Shown here piece by piece: positions 1-7,673 of a stretch of DNA of 64,000 bases (position 1 is the stretch's first letter; the number at the start of each line of letters is the position of its first letter). Location of the stretch: the IMG/VR virus record IMGVR_UViG_3300019850_000189, positions 62,001 through 126,000 of that record, one strand, 5' to 3'. The stretch is from a virus. The translations under genes were made by a program, and so were the position numbers. Under the pieces are notes generated by a model. That model searched no databases. It was given only the letters and a program-made list of their open reading frames with translations, and was not told the DNA's origin.

Positions 1-133
1 CAAAGTTTTGCTCCAGTTGTCTTATTCTTGTTCTTACCCGAATTACATCATTCTCCTTTTTATTTCTTAACTGGCGATATTCTGCTCGCAGCCCGTTCAA
101 AGATGTTTCTAAGCTTTCTAATACATCTGTCAT
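1..133 (-). CDS. Partial helical protein, N-terminus only
   Basis: Reading leftward, the ATG at 133-131 opens a frame that stays open to the window edge (44 codons seen). It begins MTDVLESLETSLNGL and continues with alternating charged and Leu/Ile residues, so a coiled coil is likely. Its ATG overlaps the TAA of the upstream lipoprotein gene (TAATG), which implies translational coupling. The function is not recognisable. Confidence 0.7.
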   Translation of the reverse strand, partial: MTDVLESLETSLNGLRAEYRQLRNKKENDVIRVRTRIRQLEQNF

Positions 134-1011
134 TAATTAACCTCATTGTATATTTTTTCCAGCGATTTTCCATATTGAATAAAATCACGCATATTTCGGT
201 TATATTTAAATTCTTTCAATGAAGCGTGGATCCCTGGAATTGTTTCATATATTTTATGAACTAATTTAAGTGCCTCAAGATTTCTTTTATATTCTTTATT
301 AAGATCGAAAGCCCTGTCTGCAATTTCCCTTCTGTGATTTGCATTTTTTTCATTAAACAATTCCTCTTCTATTTGCGCGAACAGCTGAGAATAGTTGTGG
401 TATAACATAAGTTCTATTTTATCTATGATCTTTATAGACTGAATTGAGTAAGCTTCTATAACGGGTTGATTGTCTTTGAGAATTTCAGCTAAAAGTTCTT
501 TTCTGCGTCTTTCCATTAATAATCTTGTAATCTCAGCTCCTGAAACTGTTAGCGTTGGCATTATCGCATCGGGCATAGATAATTCTAAATCTTTAATAAC
601 TTCGTCTGAAGCATCATTTATACCCTTGGCCAATTCCATGAAATTATTTTTATCAACTATCTCAGAACCAGAAAGAGTGACCAGCAATCCAAAATAGTTT
701 ATGGCAAGGGTATTAATATTATTAATTGCATGTCGCGACAAAGCAATTGCTTTCAACATTGATGTATTTTGCTCCGGATGTATACTATAGGCCGCGTTTC
801 GTTCAAGAAATATATTATATAGTTCGCGGTCATTAAGTATTATTTCTTCTTCTAAAATCCTGTTAGTGAGATCGTAATTCTCATCAAGAACCGAATTAAT
901 TGTTTTTGCGGCATTATTTGCAGTATCTAAAAGCGATGTGAAATTATCTGTTTGGATGGAGGAACAGCTTACTGTCATAAATATAATTAATATTAACCAC
1001 AGTTTTTTCAT
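133..1011 (-). CDS. Lipoprotein, hypothetical
   Basis: 292 aa. The N-terminus is a type II signal peptide: Lys-Lys, a hydrophobic core, then lipobox TVSC with the lipidated Cys near residue 16. The rest is mostly helical and soluble with no recognised domain. It is probably anchored in a host membrane and could act in exclusion or envelope change, but that is inference. It is the first gene of a leftward pair with the partial gene at 1-133. Confidence 0.75.
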   Translation of the reverse strand: MKKLWLILIIFMTVSCSSIQTDNFTSLLDTANNAAKTINSVLDENYDLTNRILEEEIILNDRELYNIFLERNAAYSIHPEQNTSMLKAIALSRHAINNINTLAINYFGLLVTLSGSEIVDKNNFMELAKGINDASDEVIKDLELSMPDAIMPTLTVSGAEITRLLMERRRKELLAEILKDNQPVIEAYSIQSIKIIDKIELMLYHNYSQLFAQIEEELFNEKNANHRREIADRAFDLNKEYKRNLEALKLVHKIYETIPGIHASLKEFKYNRNMRDFIQYGKSLEKIYNEVN

Positions 1012-1048
1012 TTAATTTCCCTATTGTCGATCTTATCTTTGAATGGTT

Positions 1049-1057
1049 ACATATATA
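1049..1057 (+). promoter_or_regulatory. ACATATATA promoter-like motif
   Basis: ACATATATA followed by an AT tract, 39 nt before the ATG at 1096. It is one of many intergenic copies in this window with no clear -35 box; see the findings for the proposed late sigma factor link. Confidence 0.45.
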
Positions 1058-1095
1058 ATAATAAGATGTCACAAAAACAGAAAAGAGGTAATTTA

Positions 1096-3096
1096 ATGTC
1101 CAACAGTTTAGAATTAAGCTTGTGGCGCGCAGCTAATGAATTAAGAACTAACAGTAACTTGGATGCACATGAATATATGAAGCCGGTTTTAGGCTTAATA
1201 TTTTTAAAATGCGCTGAGCGATCTAATTTTATAAATACACCAGAAAAAGCTACATTCTCATATATTAAGGAACACAAGTCTGGACTGGGTACCATTTTGA
1301 ATAAAGCCATGATGATTATAGAAGAAAACAATAACATGCTTAAAAATTCATTACCTAAAATGTATGATGCGCTAGATGATAGTGTACTGGCTTCTTTAAT
1401 TAATTTACTTGACAGTATTGCAGCAAAAAAAGATAAGGACTTCTTTGGCCAAATATATGAATACTTTTTAGGTAAATTTGCTCTAATGGAGGGCAGAAAT
1501 GGAGGGGAGTACTATACTCCTTCTTCTATTGTAAAATTAATATGCGCCATTATAAAACCTAAAAATGGCAAGTTGCTCGATCCGGCATGCGGTTCTGGCG
1601 GTATGTTTGTTCAGGCCTTAAAAAATACCGAAAATTTAGAAATTTTCGGGCAAGAGAAATCACATGATTCAATAAATGTATGTAAAATGAATCTAGCCGC
1701 GCACGGCTCAGAAGGCACGATTGTACAAGGGAATTCTTATTATGAAAGCAAATATGATGAAAAATTCGATTTTGTAATGGCAAATCCACCTTTTAACGCT
1801 AAACAATTTAATGCCGACAAACTAAAAAAAGATTATAGATATAAATATGGTATTCCGAATACAAATGCGAATTACTTATGGATTCAAATATTTATAAATG
1901 CGCTTAATGAAACAGGGCGCGCCGGTTTTGTTATGTCTAATATAGCTGCTGATGCTAGTTATACAGAATTAGATATACGAAAAAAGATTATAAAAGACAG
2001 ATTAGTAGACATAATAATATCAGTAGGCCCAAATTTCTTTTACAATGCTACACTAGGATGTATGCTATGGTTTATTGATAAGTCTAAATCAACAAGCGAT
2101 AGGGCTGATGATATTTTATTTATAGACGCCACAGGGATATCTGTTAATGATATTGGCTCTTATAAGAAATTCTCAAAAGAGCAGATTAGTCGAATCGCAG
2201 AAGTGGTTGAAAGTTATAGAGATGGTATTATAGATAATTTGCCGAATTTCTGCAAGATTACTAAGATTAAGGAAGTAGCCAAAAAGAGTTTTTCACTCAA
2301 TCCTAGAAAATATATTATAATATCTAATACCAATTTTAGTGAAAAAAAGCTAAACTCTATAAGGAATGATGTAATCGCAATATCGCAAAATTCAAAAAAT
2401 ATTGAAGATTCGCTTTTGCATAATATAGAAGGAGTTATTGAAAACAAGAAATTTGTGGCGCAGGTCCCATCTATGGATATATTTACCCTATCTAAAAAAT
2501 ACAGAGAAATTTATAAATGGTTTCCCAAAATATTATTTCATAAATGGTTTGAATTATATAATTTCCCGGGAGCCGATGAAATAAATTTCAAGAAGACAAA
2601 AATGGGGGTTATACCATCTAACTTTAAAATTGTTAATTTAGCTGATATAGTAGATTTCATAAAGGGGATTGAACCAGGGCGAAAGAACTATAAAGATTAC
2701 TCGCCTAAAAGATTAAAATTTATAAGAGTCGGAGATATTGGCACCAGACCATCTGATATATGGATAGAAAAGGACATAGTGGGCAATAAAATATTAATGC
2801 CAAAAGATATTGTATTAACTTTAGATGCTACAATTGGACTAGTGGCTACGGGCCTTTATGGTTCTTATGCGTCTGGCATAAGAAAATTAGTTATTAAAGA
2901 CTGTTCTAAGATTAATAAAACATTCTTGTTTTATTTATTACAGTCTGATTATATACAGAATACGATAACTAGTTATGGAAAGGGGACAACAATACAACAC
3001 GCGAGCTCGGTTGTTAACAACTTTAAATGCGTAATTCCTCCATTAGATTTGCAAAACAGCTTTGCTAATATAGTTTCTCCGATAATAAAATTTTAG
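1096..3096 (+). CDS. Fused N6-adenine methylase/specificity (HsdM-S half) protein
   Basis: 666 aa from the ATG at 1096, which has GAGGT eight bases upstream; the frame is open 24 codons further but without an RBS. Residues 1-90 resemble the HsdM helical N-domain. Motif I DPACGSGG lies near residue 162 and motif IV NPPF near 230, both intact, so N6-adenine methylation is expected. Residues from about 500 look like one target-recognition domain of an HsdS subunit, ending soon after it. One TRD implies a dimer for a bipartite site. The next gene is a MamI-like endonuclease, so this is probably its partner methylase. Confidence 0.85.
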   Translation: MSNSLELSLWRAANELRTNSNLDAHEYMKPVLGLIFLKCAERSNFINTPEKATFSYIKEHKSGLGTILNKAMMIIEENNNMLKNSLPKMYDALDDSVLASLINLLDSIAAKKDKDFFGQIYEYFLGKFALMEGRNGGEYYTPSSIVKLICAIIKPKNGKLLDPACGSGGMFVQALKNTENLEIFGQEKSHDSINVCKMNLAAHGSEGTIVQGNSYYESKYDEKFDFVMANPPFNAKQFNADKLKKDYRYKYGIPNTNANYLWIQIFINALNETGRAGFVMSNIAADASYTELDIRKKIIKDRLVDIIISVGPNFFYNATLGCMLWFIDKSKSTSDRADDILFIDATGISVNDIGSYKKFSKEQISRIAEVVESYRDGIIDNLPNFCKITKIKEVAKKSFSLNPRKYIIISNTNFSEKKLNSIRNDVIAISQNSKNIEDSLLHNIEGVIENKKFVAQVPSMDIFTLSKKYREIYKWFPKILFHKWFELYNFPGADEINFKKTKMGVIPSNFKIVNLADIVDFIKGIEPGRKNYKDYSPKRLKFIRVGDIGTRPSDIWIEKDIVGNKILMPKDIVLTLDATIGLVATGLYGSYASGIRKLVIKDCSKINKTFLFYLLQSDYIQNTITSYGKGTTIQHASSVVNNFKCVIPPLDLQNSFANIVSPIIKF

Positions 3097-3097
3097 A

Positions 3098-3126
3098 TTT
3101 ACAAAAAGAGCATTTCGTGTTATACT
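3098..3126 (+). promoter_or_regulatory. Sigma70-like promoter TTTACA-N17-TATACT
   Basis: TTTACA at 3098, a 17-base spacer, TATACT at 3121, then the GGAG-led gene at 3146. The -35 box overlaps the end of the methylase gene, giving the nuclease gene its own promoter. Confidence 0.6.
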
Positions 3127-3145
3127 TATATACAAGGAGCGTTTT

Positions 3146-4027
3146 ATGGATAAAAACAAATATTTTGAAACTAACGAAAAATTAATAGAAGAAGGCATAA
3201 GAGAACTTTATTTACGGCCTAGATTGAAAAGAATGAAATGGTCTAAAATTACAAACCAGTCTATACAAGCAGATGCTTATGTTGGCCAGCAAATAGTTTC
3301 ATTAGTTACTGGTATTAAGGGTACGGGTTCCAGAGGGCGGGGTGATGATCTTGCCGATGAGAGCGAAATCAAATCTGCTATTAGAATAGATCAAATGTGC
3401 AGATGCAATGATTGTAAATATACATTCCCATCTCTTCTAGATAAAGAATGCCCAAAATGCGGTTCTAAAAATTACAATCAACCAAAAGATTCACATGCGA
3501 GCATAAGATTAGCCACAAACCATGATTTAGAAACTTTAATAAATCTTCCGGCCATTTATAATCTTTTAATAGACGCCTCAGAGGATAAAGAAAACCATAT
3601 AAGAATTAGAATATGGAAAATCGATCCCACAAGAGAAAAAGCGAAAGAATTTTTTAAAGGTTCTCTTGAAAATAACAAAACAAAAGGAAGCAGCAATGTC
3701 AATTTTCATCCCTTAAAGCGACAATGGCATTTGATGGAGCCCGAAATGATCTTCTTGGCAGAAACTAATGAGACAGGAGCTGATTTTAAAACAAAATTTT
3801 ACAATCTTGATTATCCTGAAAAAGAATTAATGCCAATTAAATTATTAAATATAGAGGAAATAAAATCTCTTTACCCAAATGTGATTTTTAAGAAAAATTG
3901 TAGTAAGGTGGAGATGATAAAGCAAATTGGCACCGAATTTTTGTCAGAGGAGCTAATGAGTAAAGTTGAAATGAAAGTGGGAAACACTTTTACTTATAAA
4001 AATCCTTATGATAGAAGAAAAAAATGA
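3146..4027 (+). CDS. MamI-like type II restriction endonuclease
   Basis: 293 aa, RBS AAGGAG. Residues 45-75 contain YVGQQIVSLVTGIKGTGSRG and a GDDL-E-K arrangement (DDLADESEIKSA), which fits a PD-(D/E)xK core and resembles the MamI restriction enzyme family as I remember it. A four-Cys zinc ribbon follows (C-x-C-x2-C, CPKC). The position directly after a methylase with one specificity domain supports a restriction-modification pair. The family call rests on motif memory, not a search. Confidence 0.65.
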   Translation: MDKNKYFETNEKLIEEGIRELYLRPRLKRMKWSKITNQSIQADAYVGQQIVSLVTGIKGTGSRGRGDDLADESEIKSAIRIDQMCRCNDCKYTFPSLLDKECPKCGSKNYNQPKDSHASIRLATNHDLETLINLPAIYNLLIDASEDKENHIRIRIWKIDPTREKAKEFFKGSLENNKTKGSSNVNFHPLKRQWHLMEPEMIFLAETNETGADFKTKFYNLDYPEKELMPIKLLNIEEIKSLYPNVIFKKNCSKVEMIKQIGTEFLSEELMSKVEMKVGNTFTYKNPYDRRKK

Positions 4028-4277
4028 GAGTAATTACAAGAGAAAATTTTATAATCCGGCCAGCAAGAATGGAGTATGGCTGGCTGAAATTATTAAAAGG
4101 CTTATGGTTTGTATAAAGAGCATATATACTAGTGATAATGTCGATGAATGTAAGCTCCGTCTTTATAAAATAGTCAAACCTCTTTTATCCAAACAAGAAC
4201 GAAAAGAGGCCCAAGAAATACTAAATAGAAATATAGTTTGTGCAGACGCATTAACTTATGATTATAGTTTTAAATAG
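4008..4277 (+). CDS. Hypothetical protein, 89 aa
   Basis: Starts inside the last seven codons of the nuclease gene in another frame (overlap 20 bases), typical of a coupled operon. A helical, basic C-terminal half with Leu repeats could be a small accessory or control protein of the restriction cassette. No helix-turn-helix is clear. Confidence 0.6.
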   Translation: MIEEKNESNYKRKFYNPASKNGVWLAEIIKRLMVCIKSIYTSDNVDECKLRLYKIVKPLLSKQERKEAQEILNRNIVCADALTYDYSFK

Positions 4278-4291
4278 GGGGAGGCAACAAA

Positions 4292-4909
4292 ATGAGAAAG
4301 ATAGCAAAGATGTTGGGACTGGTTATACTGATTATATCAATATTCAGTATTGCCATGGCAAAAAATGAGTATGTAGAATATTTGGGTAGTCTATCGCCAA
4401 CCTTACAGATAAGCATGGAGGGTCAAAGACTGATTGTTCAGCATGTTTTTACAAACGACAAACCTCCATATAATACTGAATACTATAATAATGGTTTCAC
4501 AGATTATTACCATGTAAACCATGGTATTCTCAAAATAGAATATAGTAGATATATTCGGATTAACGGAGACTTTAAGCGTGATGGTTTCGGAGCATCCAAT
4601 GCTGGTATTGTCAAGAAAGAAAACGATAAACTGCCTGAAAATAATGTGAGTAATGTCTTTAATGTATTAGGGTTATTTTCTCATGCCTTTCCAGGAGATA
4701 TTGAATATCAGGTAATAATAACAGATAAGCTTAGCTCGAAGTGGTATCAAGTAGATAATATTAAAGACATAGTCATACCTGATGACAAAAGTTTTGATAT
4801 TCAGGTTTTTATGTATGATGATCCTGATTATTTACAAGTGATGCTTACTTATAGCCCAGAGACTCAAAAATATATAATACTTGGAATGGATATAGCGATA
4901 TATCAGTAA
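4292..4909 (+). CDS. Secreted protein, hypothetical
   Basis: 205 aa with a Sec signal peptide (basic start, LGLVILIISIFSIAMA, cleavage likely after AMA). RBS GGGGGAGG. The mature part is rich in Tyr, Asp and beta-type residues and looks like a periplasmic or exported beta-sandwich. No family was recognised. It follows the restriction cassette by 14 bases. Confidence 0.75.
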   Translation: MRKIAKMLGLVILIISIFSIAMAKNEYVEYLGSLSPTLQISMEGQRLIVQHVFTNDKPPYNTEYYNNGFTDYYHVNHGILKIEYSRYIRINGDFKRDGFGASNAGIVKKENDKLPENNVSNVFNVLGLFSHAFPGDIEYQVIITDKLSSKWYQVDNIKDIVIPDDKSFDIQVFMYDDPDYLQVMLTYSPETQKYIILGMDIAIYQ

Positions 4910-5049
4910 AATAGTGCGCGCTTATCTTTCTCAAGGATAAGTGCGGCGTCGCACAGGTGCAGGGTGATGGTGCATAAATGGCAGTGATATATTCTGGCCG
5001 GAGGACAAATTAAAAGTAACCTTCAGATAGCCTGTATGCGTCAGACAAT

Positions 5050-5263
5050 AATATAATATGAAAGTAATTCACACATATCTCCAGTTTATAACCGCGATTC
5101 CATTAAAGCCAATGGCATAATCCCAACTAAAGTGAGGCGCCTAGACCATCAGAGATATGATTTTCTGCAAAGTATGGATTCATCCCAGAAATGATATGTA
5201 CAATTTGTATGACCAGGAATATATTGATTTCAGAAAGGTATTTGATAGAAATTTATATTAATT
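5050..5263 (+). pseudogene. Truncated, internally deleted copy of the gene at 6117
   Basis: About 200 bases match the start of the intact gene at 6117-6647, with a 4-base insertion near the start codon and one internal de letion of roughly 90 bases between two CATC words. The copy stops where the leftward methylase gene begins. Bases 4910-5049 upstream hold no gene; a hairpin TTATC-TTTCTCAAG-GATAA lies at about 4922-4940. Confidence 0.75.
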
Positions 5264-5929
5264 TTTCTCAGATATTGGCAACCAGTAATGTGCCTTTAAA
5301 TTAGGTATATTCCAAAGTAAAATTTCATTATGAAATTCAACATTTGGAAATACGTCCAGTGGTAAAGATACAATAGAAGTTATCTCAGCACTACAATTAT
5401 CTCTAAAATATTTCCACCTCTTTGAGATTACTCTTTGATTCAGTCTAAAACCCATAGGACTAAATAATACTACCGGTGTATCTTCACCATATAATTCAAA
5501 TATCTTTTTTATAAACAACTCAGGATAAAGTTTTTTCCTATATTTTTTTGATTCACTATTAAAATTAAATGGCGGATTACATAACACTAAACTAATTTCA
5601 TTAATATTATATGTTAGTTTTATATGTTCAGGTGTTAAAGTTAAAAAATCAATTTTATGAAATATATCTGTCCATTGTCGATTTGGGTCATCATGAATGT
5701 CATATCCTATAGTAAGAATTTTAGACTCAAAAGATTCTTTAAAATTAGCTAAAAGATTTGCTGAACCAACTGCTGGGTCAATAATAATTCTTTTTCCATT
5801 ATTTATATTTGTTTTAATATGTTCAGATAAGGTATTAAATAAAAAATTACAAATATTTTTTGGAGTATAAATAATATTATTTTTTTTATTTTCATGATAT
5901 TTATTTCTGGAAGTGGATAATGGATTCAT
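5258..5929 (-). CDS. N6-adenine DNA methyltransferase, HsdM-like core
   Basis: 223 aa. Motif I DPAVGSANLL near residue 51 and motif IV NPPF near 118 are intact, so a stand-alone adenine methylase is likely. It lacks the HsdM helical N-domain and any TRD. The gene is more AT-rich than its neighbours and sits between a broken and an intact copy of the same upstream gene, which suggests recent insertion. It could protect phage DNA from host restriction. Confidence 0.8.
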   Translation of the reverse strand: MNPLSTSRNKYHENKKNNIIYTPKNICNFLFNTLSEHIKTNINNGKRIIIDPAVGSANLLANFKESFESKILTIGYDIHDDPNRQWTDIFHKIDFLTLTPEHIKLTYNINEISLVLCNPPFNFNSESKKYRKKLYPELFIKKIFELYGEDTPVVLFSPMGFRLNQRVISKRWKYFRDNCSAEITSIVSLPLDVFPNVEFHNEILLWNIPNLKAHYWLPISEKN

Positions 5930-6116
5930 ATATGATGTCTTTGCCCTTTCATTCTAATTGTAATTCCTTTACCGTGGTCATATTCATGTTGGAAAACTGC
6001 TGCCTACATGCCACTTATTTTTTAACTACCACGCAAGGTTATTGAACATGGTATTAATATATATGTTATGTGAAGTTGTGACATATGTATAATATACCAA
6101 AGCAAAAGGCGATAAT

Positions 6117-6647
6117 ATGAAAGTAATACACATATCTCCAGTTTATAACCGTGATTCCATTAAAGCCAATGGCATAATCCCAACTAAAGTGAGGCACCTA
6201 GACCATCTAGCATATTTTGTGGAACGCGATATTTGCACAAAAGATGGGAAAGCAATATATACTTGGCAAGATTCTATTGATAACGAAAAATTCATCAGAG
6301 ATATGATTTTCTGCAAAGTATGGATTCATCCCAGAAATAATATGTATAATTTGTATGACCAGGAATATATTGATTTCAGAAAGGTATTTGATAGAAATTT
6401 ATGCAATTATAATTATATGTTGTATGATGTATATGTTATAGAAACTCCTGATAGTAACTCATGTGATTACCACATACAACTACCAAGCGATAATATATTC
6501 AGCACATTGTGGAATATGCCGGGGGAGTATGCCCATGATCATAAACGCCTTTTTATTTTTAAGAATCCTTTAAAAAGCATAAAGATTATTGGACAGGCGC
6601 AATATTATTTTGATAATAATAAATATCATATTAAAATTTTAAAATAG
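6117..6647 (+). CDS. Hypothetical protein, 176 aa (possible ADP-ribosyltransferase-like fold)
   Basis: Starts MKVIHISPVYNRDSIKANGI after AAAAGGCGAT. The pattern H-x-S/T-near-start, then N/S-I-x-x-NGI-x-P, resembles small RNA phosphotransferase or ADP-ribosyltransferase-like proteins, but catalytic residues are not clear. A degenerate copy is at 5050-5263. Function unknown. Confidence 0.65.
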   Translation: MKVIHISPVYNRDSIKANGIIPTKVRHLDHLAYFVERDICTKDGKAIYTWQDSIDNEKFIRDMIFCKVWIHPRNNMYNLYDQEYIDFRKVFDRNLCNYNYMLYDVYVIETPDSNSCDYHIQLPSDNIFSTLWNMPGEYAHDHKRLFIFKNPLKSIKIIGQAQYYFDNNKYHIKILK

Positions 6648-6680
6648 CTTTACAAAACCTCTAGAGTGTGATATATTTAT
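6648..6680 (+). promoter_or_regulatory. Repeated promoter cassette, copy 1
   Basis: TTTACA (6649), 17-base spacer, TATATT (6672). The 33-base stretch is identical to 7615-7647, so a promoter cassette has been duplicated ahead of different genes. Confidence 0.65.
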
Positions 6681-6695
6681 ATCATAGGAGGCGAC

Positions 6696-6776
6696 ATGCC
6701 GAACAATAATGAATCATTAGAGATACAGGATAAAAATGAGCACGAATCTACTATTCAAAAGCAAACAAATAACTAA
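6696..6776 (+). CDS. Small hydrophilic peptide, 26 aa
   Basis: ATG preceded by AGGAGGCGAC, an excellent RBS, directly behind promoter copy 1. The product is rich in Asn, Glu and Gln and has no hydrophobic segment. Likely real because of the RBS; function unknown. Confidence 0.5.
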   Translation: MPNNNESLEIQDKNEHESTIQKQTNN

Positions 6777-6788
6777 GGAGGCAATAAA

Positions 6789-6932
6789 ATGGCAGCATTA
6801 ATTCTTTATGCTTTTTCATGTATCACAACAACTTTTGCAGGATCTTATATAGTTTTATCTGATCAGGTTAGTGGATTAACCAATGCACAGATAAATCATA
6901 TAATTGTAGAACTGAAAGCGGAAGATAAATGA
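6789..6932 (+). CDS. Small membrane protein, 47 aa
   Basis: RBS GGAGGC then ATG. Residues 3-24 form one hydrophobic segment, followed by a short polar tail. It probably sits in the inner membrane. Second gene of the transcript from 6648. Confidence 0.5.
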   Translation: MAALILYAFSCITTTFAGSYIVLSDQVSGLTNAQINHIIVELKAEDK

Positions 6933-7009
6933 AATAAGAATTCGAATGGAGCAAGAATAATTCTCTTGTAATGTGCAATAAATTAATTTTAATTTAGGGG
7001 AGTTTGTTT

Positions 7010-7612
7010 ATGAAAAGGCTATTTATAATGATAGTGTTAACTGTGGTATTTATTTTCCCGGAAGTTTTACATGCTAGTGACTGGCCTATAGAGGATAACT
7101 TATCTAGCGTGGTTTTCAGTCTCCACATACGCGGATCGAGAGCGAATTTGAAAACACTTGAGCTTTTAAAAACGGATGGATATAACTCAACAATTGAAAA
7201 TCAATTAGGCAGCTTTATATATTTCGTAATAAGTAAATACACGAACAAAGTTAAATATCAAAATCTAGCTGAATTTCATAGTGAAAATAACAAATACCGT
7301 ACTCCGACTACTCTCTGGATTATATTTGAAATATCATATAATATATGGCCTAAAAGAGATTCATCAGGTAAAATCTTGCCTGGTCTCGAAGAGTATACGG
7401 GTAGTTATAGAATAGAATTTCGACGGGAATGTACGCTAACGGCTATTGAAGATTACAGTTGGTGGTTAATTTATCACTACAACACAGGTGCAAAATTTCC
7501 TCTTACGTCTGACCAAAATTATAATAGTATAAGTTCTCTATTGGCTGACATGGAAGATTTTATAGGCATGGACTTAGATTATGAGCTCAAGAAAATTGAG
7601 TTCGTAAAATAG
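7010..7612 (+). CDS. Secreted protein, hypothetical
   Basis: About 200 aa from the ATG at 7010 (RBS GGGGAG). A clear signal peptide ends near HASD. The mature protein is rich in Trp, Tyr and Ser with beta character. Exported proteins recur in this window (4292, 22645, 29377, 29891), suggesting investment in envelope change. No family recognised. Confidence 0.7.
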   Translation: MKRLFIMIVLTVVFIFPEVLHASDWPIEDNLSSVVFSLHIRGSRANLKTLELLKTDGYNSTIENQLGSFIYFVISKYTNKVKYQNLAEFHSENNKYRTPTTLWIIFEISYNIWPKRDSSGKILPGLEEYTGSYRIEFRRECTLTAIEDYSWWLIYHYNTGAKFPLTSDQNYNSISSLLADMEDFIGMDLDYELKKIEFVK

Positions 7613-7614
7613 AA

Positions 7615-7647
7615 CTTTACAAAACCTCTAGAGTGTGATATATTTAT
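7615..7647 (+). promoter_or_regulatory. Repeated promoter cassette, copy 2
   Basis: Identical over 33 bases to 6648-6680 (TTTACA at 7616, N17, TATATT at 7639). It drives the rIIA-like gene. Confidence 0.65.
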
Positions 7648-7673
7648 AATATACCATAACAAAAGGTGATAAT

